NCBI GenBank assembly: GCA_046291695.1
Contig: JBKBSO010000004.1
Coordinates: 1 to 64,000, forward strand
Direction: 5' to 3'
DNA: 64,000 nucleotides
Source: PNNG01 sp046291695
Lineage (GTDB): Bacteria; Bacteroidota; Bacteroidia; UBA7662
Within the stretch, counting starts at the first letter, position 1, and each line of letters opens with the position of its first letter. The notes under the pieces were generated by a model. That model had not been told where the DNA came from. It worked only from the letters and a program-made list of their open reading frames with translations, and did no database searches. Shown here one piece after another: positions 52,524 through 60,624 of the stretch. The position numbers were made by a program, and so were the translations under genes.

Positions 52524-53936
52524 ATGCCCTTCGATAAAAAACTGTCCAACCCTATTTTCGATGTCATCAGACAGCTGGCCACCGCCACCAGAACCGAATG
52601 TTATGTGGTAGGCGGCTATGTACGCGACCTCATGCTCGGTCGTTCCAATAAAGACATCGACATTTTGGTGATCGGCGGGGGCATCGACTTTGCCAAGCAG
52701 CTCAGTATGCGACTTAAAGGACGACCTAAGGTATCCGTCTTTAAAAATTATGGCACAGCCATGATCCGCACCCCTGAGCTCGAACTAGAGTTTGTGGGGG
52801 CACGCAAAGAATCCTACCAAAAAGATTCCCGTAAACCCATCGTGGAAGATGGCACCTTGGAGGATGACCTCGCCCGGCGCGATTTCACCATCAATGCTAT
52901 GGCTATCCAAATTTATCCGGAGTACGGTATGCTCATCGACCGCTTCCACGGACTGGCCGATATAGAAGCACAACGTTTGGTTACACCCCTTGAGCCCAAC
53001 ATCACCTTCAGCGACGACCCCCTACGCATGATGCGGGCCATTCGCTTTGCCACCCAATTGCAGTTCCAGATCGATCCATTTACGCTCAAAGCCATCAAGG
53101 CCAATGCGGCTCGGCTCGAAATCGTTTCAATGGAACGTATAGTGGACGAACTTAACAAAATCATCAAAGCCCCGAAGCCCAGCATAGGTTTCAGGCTGCT
53201 ATTTGACACCGGCATTTTACAGCTTATTTTTCCCGAAATGGCAGCCTTGCAAGGTGTAAAAACGCAAAACGGTCTTTCGCACAAAGATAATTTTTACCAT
53301 ACCATCAAGGTGCTCGACAATATTTCGACCTTTACCGACGATTTGTGGTTGCGCTGGGCCGCCATACTGCATGATATTGCCAAACCGCCAACCCAACGCT
53401 TTGAGCCCGAAATTGGATGGACCTTTCACGGGCATGAAGAAATGGGCGCACGCATGGTGCCTAAAATTTTCCGTCGTTTAAAATTGCCATTGCATGAAGA
53501 AATGCGACTGGTTCAAAAGCTTGTGAGACTGCACCTGCGCCCTATCGCCCTAACCAAAACTACCGTCACCGATTCAGCCGTAAGACGTTTAATCTTTGAA
53601 GTTGGAGAAGACATCGATGCCTTAATGAAGTTGTGTAGGGCCGACATCACCAGCAAAAATGAAAGTAAAGTAAAGCGCTATTTACAAAACTTTACTATTT
53701 TAGAGCAGAAGCTCGAGCAGGTTGCCGAAGCTGACAGGATGCGCCTGTGGCAACCTCCCATTTCGGGTGAAGAAATCATGAACCAGTTCGGTATCAGCTC
53801 CGGACGGGAAGTTGGCATCATCAAAAATGCCATCAAAGACGCTATACTCGCAGGTGATATTGAAAACACCTACGAAGAAGCATTTACATTAATGCTGCAA
53901 AAAGGTAAGGAGATGGGGCTGACACAACCCCAATAG
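52524..53936 (+). CDS. CCA tRNA nucleotidyltransferase with HD domain
   Basis: This 470-residue class II nucleotidyltransferase adds or repairs the 3' CCA of tRNAs. The catalytic head has VVGGYVRDLMLGRSNKDIDILV (Gly-rich loop and DxD), followed by RRDFTINAMAIQIYPEYGMLIDRFHGLADI and DDPLRMMRAIRFATQL. A C-terminal HD domain (WLRWAAILHDIAKPPTQRF...HGHEEMGARM) may give phosphohydrolase activity. It is needed because tRNA-Leu in this window lacks encoded CCA. A TAACTTTG box lies only 7 nt before the ATG. Confidence 0.93.
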   Translation: MPFDKKLSNPIFDVIRQLATATRTECYVVGGYVRDLMLGRSNKDIDILVIGGGIDFAKQLSMRLKGRPKVSVFKNYGTAMIRTPELELEFVGARKESYQKDSRKPIVEDGTLEDDLARRDFTINAMAIQIYPEYGMLIDRFHGLADIEAQRLVTPLEPNITFSDDPLRMMRAIRFATQLQFQIDPFTLKAIKANAARLEIVSMERIVDELNKIIKAPKPSIGFRLLFDTGILQLIFPEMAALQGVKTQNGLSHKDNFYHTIKVLDNISTFTDDLWLRWAAILHDIAKPPTQRFEPEIGWTFHGHEEMGARMVPKIFRRLKLPLHEEMRLVQKLVRLHLRPIALTKTTVTDSAVRRLIFEVGEDIDALMKLCRADITSKNESKVKRYLQNFTILEQKLEQVAEADRMRLWQPPISGEEIMNQFGISSGREVGIIKNAIKDAILAGDIENTYEEAFTLMLQKGKEMGLTQPQ

Positions 53937-53966
53937 TTTATAATTTTGGCGCAAAATCAAACACAC

Positions 53967-54692
53967 ATGGCGATATACCGCTTTCACATCGAAATTGAGG
54001 ATTACGAAGGGATCAGTAGGGAAGTTGAAGTTAAATCGAGTCAGACCTTCGAGGACCTGCATTATGCAATTCTTCGTGCTTTTGGTTTCGATTTGAAACA
54101 TCCGGCATCATTTTTTTACAGCGACGACTTGTGGCATATGGAAGATGAAATTGCCTTCAAAGACATGCAGTACAGCGTTATCAGCAATGCCATGCCGATG
54201 AATAAAACCAAAATAAGCGAATACATCGACGATCCGCACCAGCGATTCCTCTATGTATATCAGTCGGATGAAGGCTGGGCATTTTTGGTTGAACTGGTCA
54301 ATATCGATACCGGCAATGGCGATGGCAATCCTTATCCACGCACCGTTAAGTCAGTGGGAGAAGCCCCCAAACAGTACCCGGTAAAAACCGTGGTTAAGCC
54401 CAAAGTAGAAGAGTCCAAAACCTCTCCTGCCGATTTGCTACAGGCATTGGAAGATGATACTGAAGAAGCCGCCGACGATTTGGTGGTTTTCGAATCGCTC
54501 GAAGCCGGCAACAAACGGAAAGAGGCAGATATCGACCTCGACCTGAGTATTGACGACGAGGAAGAAAGCCTCGATGAAGAAGAAGAAGATGAACTCGACG
54601 ATGAGGATATGGACGATGATGACGATGACGATTTTGGCGGAGGCGGTGGCCGAGGCAAAGGTCGCCGAGGCGATTACGACGACGACTATTAA
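53967..54692 (+). CDS. pRiA4b ORF-3-like protein with acidic tail
   Basis: This protein has about 241 residues. The first 130 match the plasmid pRiA4b ORF-3-like domain (AIYRFHIEIEDYEGISREVEV, FEDLHYAILRAFGFDLKHPASFFYSDDLW), a family of unknown function found free and in mobile elements. The rest is strongly acidic (DEEESLDEEEEDELDDEDMDDDDDDD) and ends with a Gly/Arg-rich patch. ATG 53967 is preferred over 53946 because a TAATTTTG box spans 53941-53948, so the mRNA should start after the upstream codon. It is in a + strand run between the CCA enzyme and miaA. Confidence 0.82.
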   Translation: MAIYRFHIEIEDYEGISREVEVKSSQTFEDLHYAILRAFGFDLKHPASFFYSDDLWHMEDEIAFKDMQYSVISNAMPMNKTKISEYIDDPHQRFLYVYQSDEGWAFLVELVNIDTGNGDGNPYPRTVKSVGEAPKQYPVKTVVKPKVEESKTSPADLLQALEDDTEEAADDLVVFESLEAGNKRKEADIDLDLSIDDEEESLDEEEEDELDDEDMDDDDDDDFGGGGGRGKGRRGDYDDDY

Positions 54693-54696
54693 CAAT

Positions 54697-54722
54697 AAAG
54701 CCGGTTTCGACCGGCTTTTTTA
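54697..54722 (+). terminator. Terminator before miaA
   Basis: AAAGCCGG and CCGGCTTTTTT form an 8-bp stem with a 6-nt TTTCGA loop and a T run, 5 nt after the stop codon. Confidence 0.82.
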
Positions 54723-54734
54723 GCAAATACCCCA

Positions 54735-55640
54735 ATGCAAGCACCCCTTTTGGTCATCTTAGCCGGTCCAACTGCAAGCGGCAAAACCCGCTTGGCCATT
54801 GAATTGGCACAAGCGCTCAGCACCGAAATCATTTCGTTTGATTCGCGGCAGTTTTATCGGGAGATGCACATTGGCACCGCTGCACCTACAGCTGAGGAGC
54901 TCTTGGCAGCACCCCATCATTTTATTGCCGACCGCTCGTTTCATGAACATTTGAGTGCAGGTGCCTTCGAGAATGAGGCAAATCGACTAATTGAGCAATT
55001 GTTTATAAAATACCCTGTTTTAATTGCCGTGGGGGGTTCAGGCCTGTTCGCCCAAGCCATGGTACAGGGTTTCGACGATATGAGCGTCAAAAACGAGGAA
55101 AGTCGGGGCCATTGGAAAGCCATTTTTGAGGCTGAAGGGCTGACCCCACTGCAGACGTCTTTGCGCGAACGCGACCCGAAGTATGCTACAGAGGTAGACA
55201 TGCAAAATCACCAGCGCATCATCCGGGCATTGGAAGTAATTGACACCACCGGCAAGCCCTTTTCGGCTTTTCGTAAAAAACAACCCAAGCAACGCCCCTA
55301 CCGCTGCGTGTGGATTGGCACTGAAGTCGATCGTGGCTTGCTGCACGAACGAATCAACCAACGGGTGCTAAATATGTTGGAGCAAGGTCTGGAAGCCGAA
55401 GCGCGCGCCCTCTATCCTTTTAAACAGCACGAAAGCTTGCAAACGGTGGGCTACCGCGAGCTGTTTGATTATTTCGATGGGCTGCACGATCGCGATGAGG
55501 CCATACGCCTCATTCAGCGCAATACCCGTCATTTTGCACGCCGGCAAATGACCTGGTTTCGAAAAAATGAGGAAATGCACTGGCTGGCTCCCGAAAAAAC
55601 TGAGGAAATACTGCAGTTGGTTCGTAGTTTTAGGGCATAG
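54735..55640 (+). CDS. miaA: tRNA dimethylallyltransferase
   Basis: This 301-residue enzyme prenylates A37 of tRNAs that read UNN codons. The P-loop is LAGPTASGKTRLAIELAQ, the substrate motif is EIISFDSRQFYREMHIGTA, and HHFIADRSFHEHLSAGAFENEA follows. The C-terminal part has QNHQRIIRALEVI and QTVGYRELFDYFDG...RNTRHFARRQMTWFRK. The length is normal. It begins just after the preceding terminator and 4 nt before rsmE, forming a translation-related group. Confidence 0.95.
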   Translation: MQAPLLVILAGPTASGKTRLAIELAQALSTEIISFDSRQFYREMHIGTAAPTAEELLAAPHHFIADRSFHEHLSAGAFENEANRLIEQLFIKYPVLIAVGGSGLFAQAMVQGFDDMSVKNEESRGHWKAIFEAEGLTPLQTSLRERDPKYATEVDMQNHQRIIRALEVIDTTGKPFSAFRKKQPKQRPYRCVWIGTEVDRGLLHERINQRVLNMLEQGLEAEARALYPFKQHESLQTVGYRELFDYFDGLHDRDEAIRLIQRNTRHFARRQMTWFRKNEEMHWLAPEKTEEILQLVRSFRA

Positions 55641-55644
55641 CGCT

Positions 55645-56346
55645 ATGGAACTGTATTATCAGCCCGAATTGCCCGAAAGCGGTCAGTTCACAATCGATGC
55701 CGAAGAAGCCCAGCACATGCTCAAAACCCGACGCCATAGGGCCGGTGATGCGGTGCAGCTCACCAACGGAAAAGGGCTGCTGCTGACTGCCCGTTTGATG
55801 CAAGCCGACACCAAGCATTGCACCGCCCAAGTGGTCAACAGCGAAAAGTACGCCCTGCTCCAGCCTGCCATCCATTTGGCTGTATCGCCTCTCAAACAAG
55901 AAGCACGTTTTGAATGGGTGATCGAAAAAGCCGTTGAAATGGGAGTTCATAGCATAATCCCTTTGCTGTGCGAACGCACCGAAAAAGTATTTTTGAAGCA
56001 GGCACGGCTCGAACGGCTCATGGTAGCAGCGCTCAAACAATCGCTCAAATTTTACCTACCCCGGCTGTATACCCCCATGAAGCTTTCAGATTGGTTACTG
56101 CAAGCCCCCGGGCAACGGCTTTTTGCGCACTGCCATCCAGGCGAAAAACAAATCATTGGCCCACAACAAGCCGCTGCCGAAATGAGTTTATTTATTGGCC
56201 CTGAAGGCGATTTCACCGAAGAGGAAGTGCTATTGGCACAAAATGCCGGCGCCATAGCCCTCAGCTTGGGAGAAAGTCGGCTCCGGACCGAAACCGCTGC
56301 TCTGGTAGCAATGAGCCAAGCCCATCACGCCTATCTATTGAAATGA
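55645..56346 (+). CDS. rsmE: 16S rRNA (uracil1498-N3)-methyltransferase
   Basis: This 233-residue SPOUT methyltransferase has an N-terminal PUA-like domain (FTIDAEEAQHMLKTRRHRAGDAVQLTNGKG) and a C-terminal knot with VIEKAVEMGVHSIIPLLCERTEK and FIGPEGDFTEEEVLLAQNAGAIALSLGESRLRTETAAL, both characteristic of RsmE. The start at 55645 (MELYYQPELPESGQF) is used; the frame is open 26 codons further upstream but overlaps miaA. The stop overlaps the next gene by 4 nt. Confidence 0.94.
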   Translation: MELYYQPELPESGQFTIDAEEAQHMLKTRRHRAGDAVQLTNGKGLLLTARLMQADTKHCTAQVVNSEKYALLQPAIHLAVSPLKQEARFEWVIEKAVEMGVHSIIPLLCERTEKVFLKQARLERLMVAALKQSLKFYLPRLYTPMKLSDWLLQAPGQRLFAHCHPGEKQIIGPQQAAAEMSLFIGPEGDFTEEEVLLAQNAGAIALSLGESRLRTETAALVAMSQAHHAYLLK

Positions 56347-57017
56347 TGAAAAAGTTTGCTTTATATACTTGCCTAATTTTTGCAACCATAGGATTTGCGA
56401 CAGCTTCGGCAGATGCTCAATCCTATCCATATAAAATTGCAAAACTGAAATACCGCGGCGGCGGCGACTGGTACGCCAATCCCACTGCCCTCCCCAACCT
56501 CATTCGGTTTGCCAACAAAGAAATTGGCACCAACATCGACCCCCAAGATGCCGTGGTGGATGTGGCCAGTCCCGAGTTGTTTCGCTATCCTTTTGTATAT
56601 ATGACAGGGCATGGCAATGTGGTTTTTAGTCGCGAAGACGCCGAAAACCTGCGTAATTACCTGTTAGGAGGTGGCTTTTTGCACATCGACGACAATTACG
56701 GACTCGATGCTTTTATCCGTACCGAAATCAAAAAGGTGTTTCCGGAGCTCGAGTGGGTAGAGCTGCCCTATGGCCACCCGATTTATCAGCAGAAGTTCAA
56801 GTTTAGTAATGGCTTACCTAAAATTCACGAACATGATGGTAAACCAGCTCAGGGTTTCGGACTGATCCACAACGGCAGACTGGTGGTGTATTATTCGTAC
56901 GAAAGCGATTTGGGCAACGGCTGGGAAGACCGCGAAGTGCACAACAATCCCGAAGAAGTACGCCTCAAAGCCCTGCAAATGGGGGCCAATTTGCTGCAAT
57001 ACGTTTTTACGCGCTGA
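56343..57017 (+). CDS. DUF4159 domain exported protein
   Basis: This 224-residue protein has a signal peptide (MMKKFALYTCLIFATIGFATASADAQ) and a DUF4159 domain. Signature parts are KLKYRGGGDWYANPTALPNLIRFANKEIG, FVYMTGHGNVVFSREDAENLRNYLLGGGFLHIDDNYG and VYYSYESDLGNGWED. The fold resembles glutamine-amidotransferase-like or flavodoxin-like domains, and no activity is known. Related genes often accompany MoxR/VWA/BatA clusters in other bacteria; here it is coupled to rsmE (ATGATG start, 4-nt overlap). Confidence 0.85.
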   Translation: MMKKFALYTCLIFATIGFATASADAQSYPYKIAKLKYRGGGDWYANPTALPNLIRFANKEIGTNIDPQDAVVDVASPELFRYPFVYMTGHGNVVFSREDAENLRNYLLGGGFLHIDDNYGLDAFIRTEIKKVFPELEWVELPYGHPIYQQKFKFSNGLPKIHEHDGKPAQGFGLIHNGRLVVYYSYESDLGNGWEDREVHNNPEEVRLKALQMGANLLQYVFTR

Positions 57018-57080
57018 TTGTCGGTTCGGGCACAGCAGTTGTCGTCTTATGCCCGGGCGCATGCCTTAGTTTTGCCGCTT

Positions 57081-57935
57081 ATGCAAAAGCTGCTCAACCA
57101 GCTTCTAAAAGCCCACTTTATTACCCGTGAAGGGAGCACGCTGCCTGAACTTTGGCGACAGGCGGAGCTTAACGAACAACTTTATTGGGCACAACTGTTC
57201 TCCTCAGCTACACTCCAATTGTTCGATGGCGCGCTGATGTGTGCTTTGCCGCAACATGATATTTTAGCCTACAACCGGGTCATAGGCTTATCGCAGCTAC
57301 CCGACCTGGCCAACCGACAACTGCAAATTATTGCAAAACGATACCAGGAATTGGGCAGCAAACGGTTTATGGTACAACTTGCCGACAGCCCCGCATTAAG
57401 TTTGCTACGACCGATTTTGGAAACACACGACCTTAAGCAGCATAATTTATGGCATAAGTTGGGTTGTGACCTATCAAAATTGGAGATAGAAGCACCCATA
57501 ATTAAAAACCTGGAAGTCAAAAGAATAAATAGAGATGAAGCATCTCTGTTTGGAGCTTTGGTCGCCCAAATTTTCGATTGGCCGTCAGACATTGCACAGT
57601 TGTACGCCCAAACTATAGAAGCCCCTGGTTACTTGCATTGGATGGCGTTTATCAAGCAGCAACCAGTTGGTTTAGCGAGCATGTATTGTGGTCCAATGGC
57701 GGCCTCCTTGAGCATTGGTGGCACCCTAGCCGGCTTCGAAGGTCGCGGTATTCAAAAGGCACTCATCAAAACCCGCCTTATAGAAGCAAAGGCGCTGGGA
57801 TATCAGCATGTTTTCACCGAAACTGGAGCAGATACATCAGAAAAACCCAATTGGTCGTACCGCAACTTGCTCCGATGCGGTTTCGAAAAATTGTATGATC
57901 GAATTAACTTTGTTCGAGAAACAGCTGAAGGATGA
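57081..57935 (+). CDS. GNAT-family N-acetyltransferase
   Basis: This protein has about 284 residues. The N-terminal half is unlike known domains. The C-terminal GNAT core has motif A in GTLAGFEGRGIQKALIKTRLIEAKALGYQHVFTETGAD, the acetyl-CoA loop being GRGIQK. The TTG codon at 57018 directly after the DUF4159 stop could be an alternative start, but ATG 57081 follows a TAGTTTTG box (57067-57074) and is preferred. The substrate is unknown. Confidence 0.75.
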   Translation: MQKLLNQLLKAHFITREGSTLPELWRQAELNEQLYWAQLFSSATLQLFDGALMCALPQHDILAYNRVIGLSQLPDLANRQLQIIAKRYQELGSKRFMVQLADSPALSLLRPILETHDLKQHNLWHKLGCDLSKLEIEAPIIKNLEVKRINRDEASLFGALVAQIFDWPSDIAQLYAQTIEAPGYLHWMAFIKQQPVGLASMYCGPMAASLSIGGTLAGFEGRGIQKALIKTRLIEAKALGYQHVFTETGADTSEKPNWSYRNLLRCGFEKLYDRINFVRETAEG

Positions 57936-57965
57936 GCTTGGGCCTGAAGAAGCTTATGACATGCA

Positions 57966-58427
57966 TCAAAGCGGAAGGTGAAACAAGTACCTTTCGTCGT
58001 ATTCGAGCTCAGCTTCTTTAAGTAGCGTTTTGTATTCATCCAGAAATAGCCACGATCTGTGGTGTTCTTTCTGATTTTCGATGTAGCGTTTCACATTGGG
58101 AACATGCTTTTTAGAATAACTAAAAGCCCCATACCCTCCTTGCCATTGGAAGCGGGTTCTAACAAGTTGCTCCTCGTTGATCCAATTAGTACTTCCTGTT
58201 TTAATCATTTTCATTAAATCTGAGATGCTTTGATTAGGCCGCCAGCCGAGGAGGATGTGTAAATAATCGGGCATTCCGTTAATGGCCAACATCTGATGTC
58301 CTTGATTTCTAATAATGCCTGTGATGTACTGATGTAATTTTACTTCCCAGGATGGATGGATAAGTGCTTCTCGATACTTTACAGCAAATACAAGTTGCAC
58401 ATGCAACTGGGTGTATGTGTTTGACAT
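57966..58427 (-). CDS. IS200/RAYT-like Y1 transposase with altered HUH motif
   Basis: This 153-residue single-domain Y1_Tnp protein has the canonical MSNTYTQLHVQLVFAVKYRE start, a C-terminal VKRYIENQKEHH helix with the nucleophile Tyr 115, and a family ending EYDERYLFHLPL. In place of the DHxH metal-binding motif it reads MPDYLHILLG, so the first His of HUH is Tyr 55 while His 57 remains. It stands alone with no tnpB, consistent with a REP-associated tyrosine transposase, and hairpin repeats lie directly upstream at 58583-58740. It may be domesticated or inactive. Confidence 0.85.
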   Translation of the reverse strand: MSNTYTQLHVQLVFAVKYREALIHPSWEVKLHQYITGIIRNQGHQMLAINGMPDYLHILLGWRPNQSISDLMKMIKTGSTNWINEEQLVRTRFQWQGGYGAFSYSKKHVPNVKRYIENQKEHHRSWLFLDEYKTLLKEAELEYDERYLFHLPL

Positions 58428-58582
58428 GGCTTAAAGATTTAAACAGCTGAATTTAAGCCTCCTTAAGAAAGGCTGATAACATTCGTCGGATAATTAAAAA
58501 CTTTTGCGGAATTCGAGATGATTTTCCCAAAAAAGGAAAGGGATCGAGTAGTGTTTGGGGACTACAGAAGCCTGCTTGGGTT

Positions 58583-58740
58583 GCGCCCCTACAGGGCGCC
58601 TTGATAAAATTAGCCTCCATCCGCCAGCTGTATTGCTATCAAAGCAACACAGCTGGCGGGCGACCCAGCTTTTGCGCCTACAGGGCATCAGGTCAAACTA
58701 GGCCTATAATTAGCCGACCACCAGTCCTGTAGGGACTGAA
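58583..58740. repeat. REP-like cluster of short hairpins
   Basis: The 352-nt gap 58428-58779 has no coding sequence but carries repeated short inverted elements built on one core: GCGCCC-CTACA-GGGCGC (58583-58599), GCGCCTACAGGGC (about 58674-58686) and CAGTCC-TGTAG-GGACTG (58722-58738). The loops share CTACAGG or its complement CCTGTAG. A long hairpin lies between them. This is the layout of REP/BIME sequences mobilised by RAYT transposases, one of which is encoded just downstream. Confidence 0.6.
58621..58659. repeat. Long imperfect hairpin within the REP-like region
   Basis: CCGCCAGCTGT (58621-58631) pairs fully with ACAGCTGGCGG (58649-58659). After one mismatch, TTGCT pairs with AGCAA around a 5-nt loop. 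The 16-bp stem has no T run, so it is not a classical terminator; it may be a REP element or transposon end. Confidence 0.7.
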
Positions 58741-58779
58741 TCTGTGTACATGCTCATACTGAAGGAAGTAAGGGCTCTC

Positions 58780-59799
58780 TTAAGACTTCCCCGCCAAAGC
58801 GGCGGCGCGCACCAAGGCCGGACCTGCATATACAAAGCCGGTATACAACTGTACCAAGCTGGCACCCGATTTAAAGCGCGCTGCTGCATCCTCGGCTTGC
58901 ATGATGCCGCCTACCCCAATGATGGGAAATTGGCCGCCTGCACGCTGCTGTAAGGACTGCATCAGGGCATTCGCCCGTTCCTGCAAGGGTGCACCACTCA
59001 ATCCACCTGCACCTATGGCATCCACCCTGCCTGCATCGGTATGCAAACCTTCCCGCGAAATGGTGGTATTCGAAGCCACCAGGCCACTAATACCAGTTTG
59101 CAACACGATGTCGACAATATCATCGAGCTGGCCTTCGGTAAGGTCTGGTGCAATTTTCAAAAATACCGGCTTGGGAGCCTTTTGAAGCTTGTTTTCGGCT
59201 TGTATGGCATGTAACAAAGCCATGAGCGGTTCTTTATCTTGCAAGGCCCGCAAATTGGGTGTGTTAGGCGAGCTTACGTTGATGGCAAAATAATCAACAT
59301 AATCAAACAGCTTCCGGAAGCAAATCAGATAGTCGCTTACGGCTTCCTCGTTGGGCGTAAGCTTGTTTTTGCCAATATTACCTCCAATCACCAGTCCTTT
59401 GGGCCGATTTTTCAGCATTTCCACCGCATAATCAACCCCTTTGTTGTTAAAGCCCAGTCGGTTAATCAGCGCTTTATCGGCAGGCAAGCGAAATAATCGT
59501 GGCTTGTCGTTCCCGGGTTGAGCTTTGGGAGTGACCGTACCAATTTCCATGTGCCCAAAACCCAAGGTGGCAAAAACCTGCATGAAGCGGGCATCTTTGT
59601 CGAAGCCGGCTGCCAAACCTACCCGATTTCGAAAGCGAATGCCAGCCAATTCTAGCGGATCGTTTACGGGTGGCCAGATTTTTTGAAGTAACCATCGGCT
59701 CGGACCAAAGGCACAGAGCACCGAAAGCAGGTGCATGGTGGCGTAATGCGCCCGCTCGGGCAACATTAAAAAAAGGATCGAACGTATTAAACTAAACAT
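58780..59799 (-). CDS. pyrD: Dihydroorotate dehydrogenase (quinone), class 2
   Basis: This 339-residue enzyme oxidises dihydroorotate to orotate in pyrimidine synthesis and passes electrons to quinone. The N-terminal amphipathic helix (SLIRSILFLMLPERAHYATM) anchors class 2 enzymes to the membrane. FMN-binding and catalytic parts include GLAAGFDKDARFM, FGHMEIGTVTPKAQPGNDKPRLFRLP, NVSSPNTPNLRALQ (Ser base), VFLKIAPDLTEGQL and PIIGVGGIMQAEDAAARFKSGASLVQLYTGFVY. It overlaps mnmD by 8 nt. Confidence 0.95.
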   Translation of the reverse strand: MFSLIRSILFLMLPERAHYATMHLLSVLCAFGPSRWLLQKIWPPVNDPLELAGIRFRNRVGLAAGFDKDARFMQVFATLGFGHMEIGTVTPKAQPGNDKPRLFRLPADKALINRLGFNNKGVDYAVEMLKNRPKGLVIGGNIGKNKLTPNEEAVSDYLICFRKLFDYVDYFAINVSSPNTPNLRALQDKEPLMALLHAIQAENKLQKAPKPVFLKIAPDLTEGQLDDIVDIVLQTGISGLVASNTTISREGLHTDAGRVDAIGAGGLSGAPLQERANALMQSLQQRAGGQFPIIGVGGIMQAEDAAARFKSGASLVQLYTGFVYAGPALVRAAALAGKS

Positions 59800-60487
59800 G
59801 CACTGGGCGTTTTATTCGTAGCATTTCACGTTTTCCGGGCGGTCCAGGTAGCTTTTCGGCCAACAATCCTTGCGCCATAAAGTGCCTGCGGACGTGGCCT
59901 CTAATGCAATAAGTTACCAGCAAACCGCCGGGTGCCAGACAGGCCGCCACCCGATCGATTGCCGCATCATCCCACATATCGGCTTGCGATGTGGGCGAAA
60001 AGGCATCGTAAAAAATCAAGTCGAAACTTAGTGCTGCTGCCGACCATTGTTCGATCTTTTGCTGCTGAACTTGCAAGCGAAAACCACCATGCTCCCAAGG
60101 CTCACCTGCAAGCAAAGCGGGATAGGCCTCCTGATAGGCAGTAAGCAATTCTGCTCCAACATAATCGGCATAATTCAATTGCATTAGCTGCTCATGATGA
60201 ACCGGATAAGGCTCTAGTGCTAAATAATCAATTGGCATTGGATGTTGCGCAGAGTATCGAGCAGCAATGAGGGCATTGAGTCCTGTACCCAACCCCACTT
60301 CCAGCAATCGTAAAGGGCGACCAGCCTCCAGCTGCAGGGCTTCGAGCCCAGCGACAGCAAACACATGCATCGACTCAGTATATGCACCAAAAATGCTGTG
60401 GTAATGCTCCCCGCTTAACTCGTTTCGGAGTGTGTGGGAGCCATCACGACTGGCAACAATACTGGTCTGAGCAAAATTGATTGGCAC
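59792..60487 (-). CDS. mnmD: tRNA (mnm5s2U34) methyltransferase, MnmD/MnmC N-terminal domain
   Basis: This 231-residue SAM enzyme corresponds to the methyltransferase half of MnmC (DUF752) without the FAD oxidase half, as in Gram-positive and Bacteroidota MnmD. Motif I is LRLLEVGLGTGLNALIAA, LALEPYPVHHEQL is the acidic strand, and FDLIFYDAFSPTSQADMWDD the catalytic segment. It makes the last methylation in mnm5s2U34 in tRNA. A TAACTTTG box (60499-60492, minus) ends only 4 nt before the ATG, so the transcript may be leaderless. Confidence 0.88.
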   Translation of the reverse strand: MPINFAQTSIVASRDGSHTLRNELSGEHYHSIFGAYTESMHVFAVAGLEALQLEAGRPLRLLEVGLGTGLNALIAARYSAQHPMPIDYLALEPYPVHHEQLMQLNYADYVGAELLTAYQEAYPALLAGEPWEHGGFRLQVQQQKIEQWSAAALSFDLIFYDAFSPTSQADMWDDAAIDRVAACLAPGGLLVTYCIRGHVRRHFMAQGLLAEKLPGPPGKREMLRIKRPVHV

Positions 60488-60547
60488 GGCGCAAAGTTAA
60501 CCAAAATACCAAGGGAAGAATGAAGTTAGAAGCGTGAAGTTAGAAAT

Positions 60548-60561
60548 CCGACCTAGGTCGG
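60548..60561. promoter_or_regulatory. 14-bp perfect palindrome between divergent mnmD and rarA
   Basis: CCGACCTAGGTCGG is a perfect inverted repeat in the 137-nt divergent gap. Just upstream the word GAAGTTAGAA occurs twice (about 60524 and 60536). The palindrome may bind a dimeric regulator, but no promoter element places it firmly. Confidence 0.35.
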
Positions 60562-60624
60562 TCCCCATCAGAAATCTCAAATCAGCAATCACCCATCGGA
60601 AATCAAAAAGCGCTATTTTTGTTC

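Noticed and set aside
54332..54658. Serine-rich open frame on the minus strand
   Set aside because: It is the antisense of the Asp/Glu-rich tail of the pRiA4b-like protein; composition explains the open frame.
57966..58427. Complete IS605-type element with TnpB
   Set aside because: No tnpB or guide RNA-like sequence is present beside the single-domain transposase.
58621..58659. Terminator of pyrD or the transposase
   Set aside because: It lies upstream of the transposase and upstream of nothing that ends there, and it has no T run.
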